Below are positions 18,217 through 26,819 of a stretch of 64,000 nt of DNA, piece after piece (position 1 is the first letter of the stretch; each line of letters begins with the position of its first letter). The stretch is from DATJFQ01 sp035495555. GTDB taxonomy: Bacteria > Acidobacteriota > Vicinamibacteria > Vicinamibacterales > 2-12-FULL-66-21. A program made the position numbers and the translations under genes. The notes under the pieces are model-generated. The model saw nothing but the letters and a program-made list of their open reading frames with translations, was not told where the DNA came from and made no database searches. Location of the stretch: contig DATJFQ010000043.1 of NCBI GenBank assembly GCA_035495555.1, positions 62,001 through 126,000 on the forward strand, written 5' to 3'.

Positions 18217-19647
18217 CTAGCCGTTCGACAGGCTTTCGTCCTTCATCCGATTCAGCTTGTTGTGCAGCGTCTTGAGGCTGATGCCGAGAATCTCCGCGGC
18301 GCGCGTCTTGTTTCCGCGTGTATGGTCGAGGGTGAGCAGAATCAGCCGGCGCTCCGCCTCGTCCACCGTCGTGCCCGGCGTGAGCGTGACCGTCGGCAGC
18401 GTTTCCTCGCCTTTCGCGACGAGCAGCGGCGGCAGGTGGCGAAGCGTGATGAAGTCGGCGTCGGCAAGAATCGTCGCGCGCTCCATGACGTTCCGCAGCT
18501 CGCGGATATTGCCAGGCCAGGGATACTGCTCGAGCACCTGGATCGTTTCCTGGTCGACCGCTCGCACGGATTTGCCGTTCACCGCATTGAATTCGTTGAG
18601 GAAGCGCTGAATCAGCAGCGGCACGTCCTCGCGGCGATCGCGCAGCGGCGGTAGCTCGATCGTGAAAACGTTCAGCCGATAATACAGGTCCTCGCGCAGC
18701 TTCCCGTTGCGCACCGCCTCTCCAGGATTGAGGTTCGTGGCCGCGATCATCCGCACATCGACCGACTGCTCCTGGCGTCCGCCGAGCCTCCGGAACGTGC
18801 GCTCCTGGAGCACCCGCAGCAGCTTGACCTGCGTCGCCGGCTGCATCTCCGCGATCTCGTCGAGGAACAGGGTGCCGCGGTGCGCGAGCTCGAACACACC
18901 GGTTCGACGCTCCTGCGCCCCGGTGAACGCGCCTTTCTCGTGGCCGAACAGCTCGCTCTCGAGCAGCGTCTCGGGGATCGCAGCGCAGTTGATGGCGACA
19001 AACGGGAACGTGGCGCGCGGGCTGAGTTCGTGAATCGTCTGCGCCACCAGTTCCTTGCCGGTCCCCGATTCACCCCAGACCAACACCGACGCGTTGGTCG
19101 GCGCCGACTGTTCGATGACGCGATACACCGAGCGAATGCTCGGACTGTTGCCGACGATCCGTCCGAAGCTCCCCTGCTCGCGGAGCTGCCGCCGGAGCTG
19201 CTTCACCTCGCGCAGGGTTTCCTGCCGCTCGACGGCTTTCGTGAGCAGAATGCGCAGGCGCTGCGGGTCCACGGGCTTACTCAGATAGTCGTACGCGCCT
19301 TCCTTGATGGCTTCGACGGCGCTTTCTACCGTGCCCTGCGCGGTCAGGAGAATGAGTGTGAGGTCGGAGAGCTGGTCTTTCAGCGCCCGCAGCAGATCGA
19401 GGCCGCCCATGCGCGGCATCAGCAGATCCGTGACGATGATCGCGGGGCGGAAGGTCGTCACCTTCTGCATCGCTTCTTCGCCGTTGCCGGCTTCGTCGGT
19501 GATGAAGCCCCACGCCCCGACCAGTTCGGCGAGGCCGATGCGCGTCGCGGGATCGTCCTCGACGATGAGCACCCGCTCGGCCGTCGGCAGCGTCGCATCC
19601 GAACGGCCGGGGTCGTCTGCGGGCGTTCGATCGGTTTCTGTCAGCAT
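18217..19647 (-). CDS. Sigma54-dependent response regulator, NtrC family
   Basis: A 476-residue regulator. The receiver has E30-D31-D32, the phosphorylated D74 (IIVTD) and K124. The AAA+ domain has Walker A GESGTGKE (192-199), an intact sigma54-contact loop GAFTGA (239-244), and Walker B GTLFLDEIAEM. The C-terminal Fis-type HTH reads TRAAEILGISLKTLHNKL. It activates RNA polymerase-sigma54 promoters after phosphorylation by the kinase encoded 9 bases downstream. MLTETDRTP at 19647 is preferred over an ATG at 19707 because a -10-like TACACT lies between the two. Target genes are not obvious in the window. Confidence 0.92.
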   Translation of the reverse strand: MLTETDRTPADDPGRSDATLPTAERVLIVEDDPATRIGLAELVGAWGFITDEAGNGEEAMQKVTTFRPAIIVTDLLMPRMGGLDLLRALKDQLSDLTLILLTAQGTVESAVEAIKEGAYDYLSKPVDPQRLRILLTKAVERQETLREVKQLRRQLREQGSFGRIVGNSPSIRSVYRVIEQSAPTNASVLVWGESGTGKELVAQTIHELSPRATFPFVAINCAAIPETLLESELFGHEKGAFTGAQERRTGVFELAHRGTLFLDEIAEMQPATQVKLLRVLQERTFRRLGGRQEQSVDVRMIAATNLNPGEAVRNGKLREDLYYRLNVFTIELPPLRDRREDVPLLIQRFLNEFNAVNGKSVRAVDQETIQVLEQYPWPGNIRELRNVMERATILADADFITLRHLPPLLVAKGEETLPTVTLTPGTTVDEAERRLILLTLDHTRGNKTRAAEILGISLKTLHNKLNRMKDESLSNG

Positions 19648-19828
19648 TGCCACAGCTTTGTACGTTCCTTCTGTCGGGATTCCGTTGTCGCTCAGTGTAC
19701 CACCCAATAGAGTAAGAGTTACATGGTGAGCGGAACGGAATTCGATACTTTCCCGATAATTCTTTCACTCCCGCAGGTGCCGGTACGGCCGTTGCAAAAG
19801 TCGAGCTGGAAACGAGGGAGATGCCATC

Positions 19829-20443
19829 ATGAGAGGACTCGCCGTCGTCGGAATCGCCGCAGTGATGCTTGCCGCGTCGGGAACAGCCACCGTGTCCGCA
19901 GCGCGGCCGTCAGACGACTATCGTGAGGTCACGATTCCGGCTGGGACGGTTCTGCATCTGACGCTCGAGACGCCGGTCGGATCCGACACCAGCCGTCTCG
20001 AGGAGGCGGTTCATGCGTCGCTTCGAACGCCGGTGATCGTGCGCGGCGTGGAAGTGCTGCCCGCCGGCACACCCGTGATCGGGCACGTCACCGCCGCCCG
20101 CCGTCCGGGCAAGGTGAAGGGGCGCGGTTACGTCGCCATGCGGTTCACGAACGTGGACACGCCGGGTGAAGGGACTACGCGGATCCGCACCACGGCCGCT
20201 GGCCATCTCGCCCCGGCGACGAAGGAGAAGGACGCGCTCAAGATCATTGCCCCCGCGGCTGGCGGTGCGGTGCTCGGACGCGTGGTAGGCGGAAAGGGCG
20301 GCGCGCGCACAGGAGCCGTCGTAGGGGGCGCGGCTGGCACCGGGTACGTCCTCTCGACGCGTGGAGCGGAAGCGCGGCTCGGCAAAGGCGCGAGGGTGGC
20401 GGTGAAGCTCACGGCGCCGGTGACGGTCCGCGTGAAGAAGTAG
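19829..20443 (+). CDS. Exported protein with glycine-zipper segment, function unknown
   Basis: A 204-residue protein with a signal peptide (MRGLAVVGIAAVMLAASGTATVSA). The mature N-terminal half is beta-rich (VTIPAGTVLHLTLETPVGSD, VEVLPAGTPVIGHVTAARR), similar to the conserved region that precedes glycine zippers in acidobacterial envelope proteins. Residues ~140-175 form a glycine zipper (APAAGGAVLGRVVGGKGG, then GAVVGGAAGTG) able to insert in membranes. The ATG has a good upstream GAGGGAG. The last base of its TAG stop is the first base of heptamer array H6. Confidence 0.7.
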   Translation: MRGLAVVGIAAVMLAASGTATVSAARPSDDYREVTIPAGTVLHLTLETPVGSDTSRLEEAVHASLRTPVIVRGVEVLPAGTPVIGHVTAARRPGKVKGRGYVAMRFTNVDTPGEGTTRIRTTAAGHLAPATKEKDALKIIAPAAGGAVLGRVVGGKGGARTGAVVGGAAGTGYVLSTRGAEARLGKGARVAVKLTAPVTVRVKK

Positions 20444-20491
20444 AGGCGCGAGGCGGGAGGCGGGAGGCGCGAGGCGGGAGGCGGGAGGTGC
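20443..20491. repeat. Heptamer array H6 (GAGGCGG/GAGGCGC), seven units, shares the stop codon's G
   Basis: Seven uninterrupted units: GAGGCGC, GAGGCGG, GAGGCGG, GAGGCGC, GAGGCGG, GAGGCGG, GAGGTGC. The first G is the third base of the TAG stop of the preceding gene. With H7 and two copies of the dispersed element it fills the 443-base convergent gap 20444-20886. Confidence 0.85.
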
Positions 20492-20511
20492 GGGAGCGCG
20501 ACGCCTCACCA

Positions 20512-20620
20512 GCGATGGGCGCGAGGACGGGCGCCCGCTTCGCGCGGAGGCGGCTCCCCGTCGACATGGCTTTCTGGCCGCCGAGCACGACGCGGGCTGT
20601 CCGAGCCGGGGCCCCATCGC
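20512..20620 (+). repeat. Dispersed ~109-bp element, copy A
   Basis: Starts GCGATGGGC and ends GCCCCATCGC. Nearly identical to copy B 163 bases downstream and, inverted, similar to copy C at 9841-9952. The match between A and B extends outside the element (GCGGGAGCGCGACGCC before, CAAGAC and GGCGGATCGGCGCGA after), so A and B belong to a 163-bp tandem duplication. Confidence 0.75.
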
Positions 20621-20674
20621 AAGACCAGGCGGATCGGCGCGAGGCGCGAGGCGCGGGAGCGCGACGCCTTACCA

Positions 20675-20783
20675 GCGATGGGCGCGAGGACGGGCGCCCG
20701 CTTCGCGCGGAGGCGGCTCCCCGTCGACATGGCTTTCTGGCCGCCGAGCACGAAGCGGGCTGTCCGAGCGGGGGCCCCATCGC
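20675..20783 (+). repeat. Dispersed ~109-bp element, copy B
   Basis: Second unit of the 163-bp tandem duplication. It differs from copy A at only a few positions, for example near the phrase GAGCACGA(C/A)GCGGGCTGTCCGAGC. Between A and B the sequence again contains GAGGCGC heptamers. Confidence 0.75.
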
Positions 20784-20810
20784 AAGACAAGGCGGATCGG
20801 CGCGACGGGG

Positions 20811-20887
20811 GAGGCGCGAGGCGGGAGGCGCGGAGTGCGGCGTGCGGAGCGCGGGGTGCGGGAGAGGCGAGGCGCGAGCGGCGAGGC
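20811..20887. repeat. Heptamer array H7, eleven units ending on the CPBP stop codon
   Basis: Eleven 7-base units without a gap: GAGGCGC, GAGGCGG, GAGGCGC, GGAGTGC, GGCGTGC, GGAGCGC, GGGGTGC, GGGAGAG, GCGAGGC, GCGAGCG, GCGAGGC. The last base is shared with the complement of the CPBP gene's stop (20887-20889). Confidence 0.8.
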
Positions 20888-21618
20888 TATCCGCCGAGAA
20901 AGAAGAACTTCACCACCTGCGCGAGATTGAAACCGGCGTGCGCCACCATGGGGGCTACGACCGAGCGGCGGGCGAGATAGAGCGCGCCCCAGAACGCGCC
21001 GAGCGCCGCGGTCGCAACGGCCACGTCGTAGCCCTGCTCGATGTGGCCGAGGCCGAAGACGACGCTGAAGAGCGCGAGACCAAGCGGTCCGCCGCCGAGA
21101 TACTGCTCGAAGCGGTGCAGGATGAAGCCGCGCTGAATCTCTTCGCGCACCCCGCCGGCCACCATGACGACGAATCCAAACATGATCGCCGCGCCGCGCG
21201 TCCGGGCCAGATCCGCGAACGGGTTCTGCGGCACGTTGTGCAGCGCCGGATCGATCATCTGAATAATCGCCAGGACGAGGATCACGAGCATGAACGACAG
21301 CGGAATGATCGCGATCCCGAGCGCGATCTCGATGCCCGTCCTCCGCTGCGCGAACAGCGCCAGCCGCGGCGACTCGCGATGCGACCGCAGGAACAAGAAG
21401 ACCAGCGCCACGAGCAGGACCGTGTCCGACAGGGTCAGCGCGAAGACGAACGCCGGTGCGAGCTGACCGCCGCCCAGCCGGACCTTCATCCCGAAGGTGC
21501 TCAACACGGTGATGACGGCAAGCTGCGTGGGAAACCCGGAGCAGAGGATCACTTCGAGCGCAGCAGCCACCCGCTCGATCGGGAGAATCGGCCGCGGGCC
21601 GGTCGTCTCGTCGGGCAC
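20887..21618 (-). CDS. CPBP-family intramembrane metalloprotease (Abi/Rce1-like)
   Basis: A 243-residue polytopic protein. It has the four CPBP motifs: EE-x3-R (GGVREEIQRGF), F-x3-H (VFGLGHI), and H-x3-N near the C-terminus (VAHAGFN). These glutamates and histidines form the active site of glutamate-type intramembrane proteases such as Rce1. In bacteria they act in bacteriocin immunity, signalling or unknown roles. The GTG at 21618 is chosen because GAGGGG precedes it with 1-2-base spacing to the ideal and the longer ORF would read into the repeat array upstream. Convergent with the glycine-zipper gene. Confidence 0.8.
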   Translation of the reverse strand: MPDETTGPRPILPIERVAAALEVILCSGFPTQLAVITVLSTFGMKVRLGGGQLAPAFVFALTLSDTVLLVALVFLFLRSHRESPRLALFAQRRTGIEIALGIAIIPLSFMLVILVLAIIQMIDPALHNVPQNPFADLARTRGAAIMFGFVVMVAGGVREEIQRGFILHRFEQYLGGGPLGLALFSVVFGLGHIEQGYDVAVATAALGAFWGALYLARRSVVAPMVAHAGFNLAQVVKFFFLGG

Positions 21619-21644
21619 GCCCCTCAGTATGACGCGAAGGGGCG

Positions 21645-21826
21645 AATCCCTCATCCCTAATCCCTGATCCTCGAATCGCTCATCCTCAAATCCCGGATCG
21701 CGAATCCTGAATCCTTCATCCTCGAATCCCGAATCCGCGCGATCCGCGGTGCGGGATGCGCGGATCCGGAAGAAGGGATTTCAGGATAGCGATTCGAGGA
21801 TCGGGGACGAGGAATCAGGGATTCGC
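21645..21826. repeat. Palindromic heptamer array H8 (AATCCCT-type / GGGATT-type)
   Basis: From 21645 about thirteen units of 7 (two of 8) bases follow the pattern rATCCyx (AATCCCT, CATCCCT, AATCCCT, GATCCTC, and so on to GAATCCG at 21737). After a GC-rich centre containing CGGATCCG-like palindromes, the complementary type runs from ~21776 (GGATTTC, GGATAGC, GATTCGA, GGATCGG, GGAATCA, GGGATTC). The whole can fold back on itself. It fills the spacer between two divergent starts. Confidence 0.75.
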
Positions 21827-21837
21827 TCGCTACACCG

Positions 21838-21843
21838 TAAAAT
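21838..21843 (+). promoter_or_regulatory. -10-like box TAAAAT before the glycan cluster
   Basis: TAAAAT ends 12 bases before the GTG at 21856, which begins the run of overlapping glycosyltransferase genes. The leader would be about 5 bases long. It lies directly at the edge of array H8. Confidence 0.5.
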
Positions 21844-21855
21844 AGGCCGATCCCT

Positions 21856-23211
21856 GTGCCCAAACGTTTCGAGCGCGGCCGGCTGGTGCTGGTGTGTCTG
21901 TTCCTGCTCTCGCTGCCGGCCATTACTCCGCGGCTGTACTCCTCGGACGAGGTCCAATACTTCGCGTATCTCCGGTCGCTCTGGTTCGACCACGATCTGT
22001 CGTTCGAGAACGAATATCAGCACTTCTACGACGCCGGCATCGCGCGGAGCGACGGGTTCCACGAAACGTTTCTCGAGCGCACCACCGAGACGGGACGCCG
22101 CATCAATTTCGGGACGCTCGGTTGCGCGATCCTCTGGGCGCCGTTTTATGCCGCCGGCGATGTCGTGGCGCGCGCCACCGGGGCGCCGCTCGATGGATAC
22201 TCGAAACCGTATGTGTCGGCGGTCGCCTACGGTTCGGCCTTCTACGGTTTCGCCGCGGTGCTGCTCGGCATCGCGTGCGCCGAGCGCCTCCGATTCGCCG
22301 GCGTGATCGCGGGCGTGATGGTGTGGGTCGGTACGCCGCTCCTCTTTTACATGTACGTCGCGCCGCCGTTTTCGCACGCGTGCTCGGCGTTCGCGGTGGC
22401 GCTCTTCGTGACGGTGTGGCTCCGGGTGCGCGAGCGATGGACGCCGCCGGGACTTTTCGCCCTCGGGGTGACGGCGGCGCTCATGGCGATGGTCCGCGAA
22501 CAGGACGCCTTCTTCGTGGTGGGGCCGGCGGTGGATTTCCTGATCGCGCCGGTTCGCCGAACCACCATTCCTGCCGCGCTCGCCGGCATCGCCGGCGGTG
22601 TCCTCGCGTATGCACCGCAGGCGCTCGCGTATCTGCGGCTGAACGGACATCTCGGCCCGCACGCCTCGGTGGAACACAAGATGTCCTGGTCGGCGCCGCA
22701 CCTGATCCAGGTGCTCGTCTCACCCGAGCACGGGTATTTCCTGTGGACGCCGCTCGCCGCGATCGCCATCGCCGGGCTCGTCGTCATGGCATCGCACGCA
22801 GACCGTCGCCGGATCGCGCTTTGTATGCTCCTGATGGTGGCATTCCAGGTGTACATCGGCGGGTCGGTCGAATCATGGACCGTTGCCGGCGGCTTCGGAC
22901 AGCGGCGCTTCGTCGCGCTGTCGGTACTGCTCATCATTGGTCTCGCGGCAGCCTTCTCGGCTCTGACGGCCCGCGCCGCGCCCTCGGCTGCGACGGTCAG
23001 GCGTGCGGTCATCGCCGTTGCTGTCGTCGCGGTTTACTGGAACATCGCGCTGTCCGCGGAGTTCGCAATCGGCCTGATGGATCGCCAGCGGCTGCAGCCG
23101 GCGCGCAACGCCTACGATGCGTTCGTCACGATTCCGCGGGAGGCGCCGTCGCTCGCATACCGGTATCTGTTCGATCGGCAATCGTTCTACGCGCCCCACA
23201 GGTCACAGTGA
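21856..23211 (+). CDS. Polytopic glycosyltransferase-like membrane protein (GT39/GT83-like)
   Basis: A 451-residue protein with about ten hydrophobic segments. The first periplasmic loop carries SSDEVQYFAYLRSLWFDHDLSF, the acidic D-E motif after TM1 typical of GT-C enzymes that use polyprenyl-linked sugars (as in PMT/ArnT). The later segment GYFLWTPL and QRRFVALSVLL resemble the same group. It is the first gene of the cluster and its TGA overlaps the next GTG. It is clearly related to the 668-residue protein at 32852, which shares SD-x3-Y-x-AYLRSL-x-FDHD. Acceptor and donor unknown. Confidence 0.75.
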   Translation: MPKRFERGRLVLVCLFLLSLPAITPRLYSSDEVQYFAYLRSLWFDHDLSFENEYQHFYDAGIARSDGFHETFLERTTETGRRINFGTLGCAILWAPFYAAGDVVARATGAPLDGYSKPYVSAVAYGSAFYGFAAVLLGIACAERLRFAGVIAGVMVWVGTPLLFYMYVAPPFSHACSAFAVALFVTVWLRVRERWTPPGLFALGVTAALMAMVREQDAFFVVGPAVDFLIAPVRRTTIPAALAGIAGGVLAYAPQALAYLRLNGHLGPHASVEHKMSWSAPHLIQVLVSPEHGYFLWTPLAAIAIAGLVVMASHADRRRIALCMLLMVAFQVYIGGSVESWTVAGGFGQRRFVALSVLLIIGLAAAFSALTARAAPSAATVRRAVIAVAVVAVYWNIALSAEFAIGLMDRQRLQPARNAYDAFVTIPREAPSLAYRYLFDRQSFYAPHRSQ

Positions 23212-24413
23212 GCCGCATGCGCATCCTGTATCTTGCGGACATTCGCTTTCCCCTCGAGCGCGCGAACGGCATCCAGTCGATGGAGACGTGTCACGCGCTG
23301 GCACGCCGCGGACATGCGGTCACGATGATCGTCCGGCCGGACACTCACGCACCGCCGCGCGATCCGTACGAGTTCTATGGCGTGGAGCGGCTGCCCACGC
23401 TGAGGATCGAACTCGCGCCGACGGCGCCGGTGGCGGCTGCGAGGCGTGCGGCCTACATGAGCTACGCAATCGGCCGCGCCGTCGGCCACGCGCGCCACGA
23501 TCTGATCTTCACGCGCGACCTCGGGATCGCCGCGATGCTCGTACGGCTGCCGCGGTCGGTCCGGCCGACGCTCGTCTATGAAGCGCACGGCATCGCCGCC
23601 GATGTCGCCGCCTCGCTCCCGTCGCTGCTCGGAACGGCGCCGGAGCCGTCCGCCGCAAAGCTGCGTCGTCTGGCGCGTCGCGACCGACGAGTATGGAACG
23701 ACGCGGAGGGCTACGTCACGATTACGTCGGGTCTGGCCACCGAGTTGACACGCCGCTATGGCACGCGCGCGAACGTCACCGTGATTCCCGACGGCGTGCG
23801 GCTCTCGGCCTCACCGGCGGCGAAGCCGTTCCCCCGGACGGGTGGCAACGATCCGCGGCTGTACACCATCGGCTACGCCGGCCATCTCTATCCGTGGAAG
23901 GGTGTCGAGCTGATCATCGAGGCCGTCACGGCCCTTCAGGATACGCGTGCGCTCATCATCGGGGGGCACGAGCACGAACCGGATTTGCAGCGGCTGCGCG
24001 ATTTCGCGGTCAGCATCGACTGCTCGTCGCGCGTGACGTTCACGGGAGCGCTGCCCCCACCGGACGTCGCGTTGCGGCTCCAGGAGGCGGACGTGCTCGT
24101 GCTGCCCAACCCCGCGTCGGCTATTTCGACGCACTTCACGTCGCCGCTGAAGCTGTTCGAATACATGGCTGCCGGCAAACCGATCGTGGCGAGCGATCTG
24201 CCGTCGATCCGCGAGGTGCTGCGCGATGGCGAGAACGCGCTCCTCGCGCCTGCCGGGAATCCTCCGGCCTTGACCGCGGCGATCCGCCGCGTGAAAGACG
24301 ATCCCGCACTGGCCGCGAAAATCGCGGCTCAGGCGCGAGCGGACGTGGTCGATTACACGTGGGATCGCAGGGCCGAACGTCTCGAGCCGCTCTTCGCGGA
24401 GCTGACGGGGTGA
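23208..24413 (+). CDS. GT4-family glycosyltransferase
   Basis: A 401-residue GT-B enzyme starting VSRMRILYLADIRFPLERANGIQSME, with the glycine-containing N-terminal loop that binds the acceptor. The C-terminal nucleotide-sugar domain has IGYAGHLYPWKGVELIIEA and the E-x7-E signature in KLFEYMAAGKPIVASDLPSIRE. It is a retaining glycosyltransferase of the cytoplasmic face. GTG at 23208 overlaps the upstream TGA by GTGA; the ATG at 23217 is an alternative start. Sugar specificity cannot be told. Confidence 0.85.
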   Translation: MSRMRILYLADIRFPLERANGIQSMETCHALARRGHAVTMIVRPDTHAPPRDPYEFYGVERLPTLRIELAPTAPVAAARRAAYMSYAIGRAVGHARHDLIFTRDLGIAAMLVRLPRSVRPTLVYEAHGIAADVAASLPSLLGTAPEPSAAKLRRLARRDRRVWNDAEGYVTITSGLATELTRRYGTRANVTVIPDGVRLSASPAAKPFPRTGGNDPRLYTIGYAGHLYPWKGVELIIEAVTALQDTRALIIGGHEHEPDLQRLRDFAVSIDCSSRVTFTGALPPPDVALRLQEADVLVLPNPASAISTHFTSPLKLFEYMAAGKPIVASDLPSIREVLRDGENALLAPAGNPPALTAAIRRVKDDPALAAKIAAQARADVVDYTWDRRAERLEPLFAELTG

Positions 24414-25480
24414 TTTCCGAGCGACTCCTCGCGCTCGTGCGGTGTCCGGACTGCCATGGCGCGCTCAGCGGGACGCCGGATGTGCTCGTCTGCCAGTCCT
24501 GTGGCCATCGGTTCGGCGGCGGCGCGCCGGCGTATCTCGATCTGCGGCCGCACGTCGACTTCGACGAGCGCACGAAATATCTGGACGAAGCGCTGCACGC
24601 GGACGCGCGGCACGAACGCGTCTCGCCGCCGTTTCTCGGATCGAAGGTGCGCAACGACATGCTGCGCGCGTTTCTCGCGCCGGGACCAGACGACCGCGTG
24701 CTCGATCTCGGCTGCGGCAGCGGCCGCACCCTGCTGTGGAATCGTGACTGGCGTTCGGCGACGGCAGGGATCGACATCGCGCCGTTCTTCGCGGAAGAAG
24801 CCCGCGCGGGCGTAGACCTGCTGCTCGGCGATCTACGCCGGCTGCCTTTTGCCGACGGGACGTTCACCAAGGCGTTCTCGCTGGACGTCCTCGAACACCT
24901 GTCGCCGGACGCGCTTCACGCGATGCTGTCCGAAGCGGCGCGCGTGCTCGCACCCGGCGGGCAGTTGTTCGTCTACACGCACGTCAGAAAAAACGCGCGC
25001 ATCGCCGTGGCTCTGAAGTGGATCAATGGCCTGGCACGCCGGCTGGAGCGCGCCGGTCTCATCGACCTTCGCCAGGAGCGGCTGCGCAAGTCGGACCATC
25101 TCAACCCGCTCGCCGACATCCCCGACCTCCGGCGCGTGGCCGCCGCCACCGGCTTCCGCATCCGGAAGATCCGTTACTACACGCCAATCGCCGGCGGCGT
25201 CATCGAAAACATCCTCATGCGCATGGCCGAGCGCCAGCTCGCGCGCCGCGCGCAGAAGAACGCCCGCGCGCCAGAGAAAATGGCGTCTGCCGCGCTGAGC
25301 GATGAGGATGCGCTGAAGGCGGCACGGACGGCCGGCAAACAGCACATCGCGCGGAGTCCGGCCCTGCGCGCGACCTTGTCGCTGGCCACCGCGGTCATGA
25401 AGCTGGACGTTGTCCTGTTCGGCACAATCGAGTCAGGTCCGTTTTTCGCGCTCCTCGAACGACTGGAGCCGCACCCGTGA
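24410..25480 (+). CDS. SAM-dependent methyltransferase with N-terminal Trm112-like zinc ribbon
   Basis: A 356-residue protein. The first 40 residues form a zinc ribbon with Cys pairs CPDCH and CQSCG. The class I methyltransferase core follows: RVLDLGCGSGRTLLW (motif I), GIDIAPFFAEEA (motif II), then FSLDVLEHLSPDALHAML and VLAPGGQLFVYTHV. The C-terminal ~130 residues are helical with a hydrophobic stretch (LSLATAVMKLDVVLFG) that may dock at the membrane. Placed between two GT4 genes with GTGA overlaps, it probably methylates a sugar or lipid-linked glycan intermediate. Confidence 0.8.
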   Translation: MISERLLALVRCPDCHGALSGTPDVLVCQSCGHRFGGGAPAYLDLRPHVDFDERTKYLDEALHADARHERVSPPFLGSKVRNDMLRAFLAPGPDDRVLDLGCGSGRTLLWNRDWRSATAGIDIAPFFAEEARAGVDLLLGDLRRLPFADGTFTKAFSLDVLEHLSPDALHAMLSEAARVLAPGGQLFVYTHVRKNARIAVALKWINGLARRLERAGLIDLRQERLRKSDHLNPLADIPDLRRVAAATGFRIRKIRYYTPIAGGVIENILMRMAERQLARRAQKNARAPEKMASAALSDEDALKAARTAGKQHIARSPALRATLSLATAVMKLDVVLFGTIESGPFFALLERLEPHP

Positions 25481-26631
25481 AGATCCTTTACGCCGCGATC
25501 GATCAGGTGGTCCCCGGGACGACAGGCGGATCGGTCCACGTGGCCGCGGTGGCGAACGGCCTCGCGGCCCTGGGACACGAGGTCGTCGCACTTGTCACGC
25601 CAGGTCCAGGCCTGCGGGAGGCGCCGGGGGTGCGCTGGCTGTCGCTGCCGCCGCCATTTGGCCAGACGCATCTGCGTCTCGCGCGGACCCGCGCCATCGA
25701 ACGCATCGCCAGAGCGGAACAGCCCGATGTGATCATCGAGCGGTACCACAACTTTGGTGGCGAGGCCATCCGCCTCGCCCGGCCACTTGGCGCGGTCGGC
25801 GTGCTCGAGGTCAACGCGCCCGTGGTTGACTTCGCCGGATCGCGCAAGGCGCAGCTCGATCGCGCGCTGCTCGTCCAGCCGATGCGCCGGTGGCGCGAGC
25901 GGCTGGTATCGGCCGCGGACCTGATCGTGACGCCGAGCGCGGGCATCCTGCCACCGGATACGCCGGCAGAAAAGATCGCGGTCCTCGAGTGGGGCGCTGA
26001 CACGGACCTGTTTCGTCCGGGCGCGGGCGAGGCGCCGTTCCTCCCTGGCCCGGCAAAGACGCTCGCTGTCTTCGCGGGCGCATTCCGGAGTTGGCACGGC
26101 GCGATCCACCTGGTCCGCGCGATCCGCCGGCTCGAGTCCCAGGGCCGGCGAGATATCGGCGCGGTGTTGATCGGCCATGGCCCGGAGTGGGACACCGTCC
26201 GCGCCGAAGCGCACGGTTCGTTGCTCGTGCAGTTCACCAACGCCATGCCGCATCCCCAGATACCGGCGGCGCTTGCGAACGCGGACATCGGCGTGGCCCC
26301 CTTCGACGTCGGCGCACACGGCCCGCTGTCGCTCGGGTTCTACTGGTCGCCGCTCAAGATGTTCGAGTACATGGCCGCAGGCCTCCCCGTCGTCGCGCCC
26401 GCGGTCGATCGCATTCCCACGCTCGTCGCGCACGAGCGCGAGGGCATTCTGTACGATCCTGCAGTCCCCGGTTCGCTCGCGGCGGCCCTGGTGCGCCTGG
26501 CAGACGACCCGGCACTTCGCGCCCGTCTCGGCGCCGCGGCGCGCGCACGCGCAGAGAACCAGTACAGTTGGGCGGCACACTGCCGCACCTTGGTCGCAAA
26601 GATGCAGAGGTGCAAAGATGCAAAGATCTAA
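25477..26631 (+). CDS. GT4-family glycosyltransferase
   Basis: A 384-residue GT-B enzyme. N-terminal MKILYAAIDQVVPGTTGGSV has the acceptor-loop glycines; FAGAFRSWHGAIHLVRAI and SPLKMFEYMAAGLPVVAPAVD give the nucleotide-sugar domain with E-x7-E. GTG start overlaps the previous TGA. The last nine residues (MQRCKDAKI) and the stop codon are encoded by octamer repeats, so the natural C-terminus has been replaced or extended by the array. Confidence 0.85.
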   Translation: MKILYAAIDQVVPGTTGGSVHVAAVANGLAALGHEVVALVTPGPGLREAPGVRWLSLPPPFGQTHLRLARTRAIERIARAEQPDVIIERYHNFGGEAIRLARPLGAVGVLEVNAPVVDFAGSRKAQLDRALLVQPMRRWRERLVSAADLIVTPSAGILPPDTPAEKIAVLEWGADTDLFRPGAGEAPFLPGPAKTLAVFAGAFRSWHGAIHLVRAIRRLESQGRRDIGAVLIGHGPEWDTVRAEAHGSLLVQFTNAMPHPQIPAALANADIGVAPFDVGAHGPLSLGFYWSPLKMFEYMAAGLPVVAPAVDRIPTLVAHEREGILYDPAVPGSLAAALVRLADDPALRARLGAAARARAENQYSWAAHCRTLVAKMQRCKDAKI

Positions 26632-26774
26632 AGATGCAAAGATCTAAAAAGATCTAAAGATCTAGCGGCATGCAAAGATCAAAACACATCCCCGGTCTCT
26701 GATCTTTGCTGGCCATCATTGCCGTCTTTGCGATCTTTGGGTCTTTGCGATCTTTGGATCTTTGCCATCTTTGC
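26595..26774. repeat. Palindromic octamer array H9 (GCAAAGAT / GATCTTTG)
   Basis: 26595-26660: GCAAAGAT, GCAGAGGT, GCAAAGAT, GCAAAGAT, CTAAAGAT, GCAAAGAT, a 10-base variant, CTAAAGAT. From 26701: GATCTTTG, GTCTTTGC, GATCTTTG, GGTCTTTGC, GATCTTTG, GATCTTTG and ATCTTTGCG, the reverse complement of the first arm. The first arm lies inside the end of the GT4 gene and includes its TAA. Local GC is far below the surroundings. It fills the 188-base spacer 26632-26819 between the two GT4 genes. Confidence 0.8.
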
Positions 26775-26819
26775 GACTGGTTTGACTCCGTTGCCCTCAT
26801 CGATGCGTGATCGAGATCT

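Noticed and set aside
18208..19650. Sigma54 promoter (GG-N10-GC) for genes near the NtrC-type regulators
   Set aside because: No TGGCAC-N5-TTGC-like site with both invariant dinucleotides was found in a sensible upstream position by eye; a motif scan is needed.
20488..20980. Arg/Pro-rich open frames such as those starting MGARTGARFARRRLPVD
   Set aside because: They are translations of the dispersed ~110-bp element and heptamer tracts, occur on both strands, and have no domain character.
21894..23207. Upstream extension of the GT4 frame beginning at 21894
   Set aside because: It runs inside the GT-C gene in another frame and is Arg-rich; the GT4 domain begins only at 23208.
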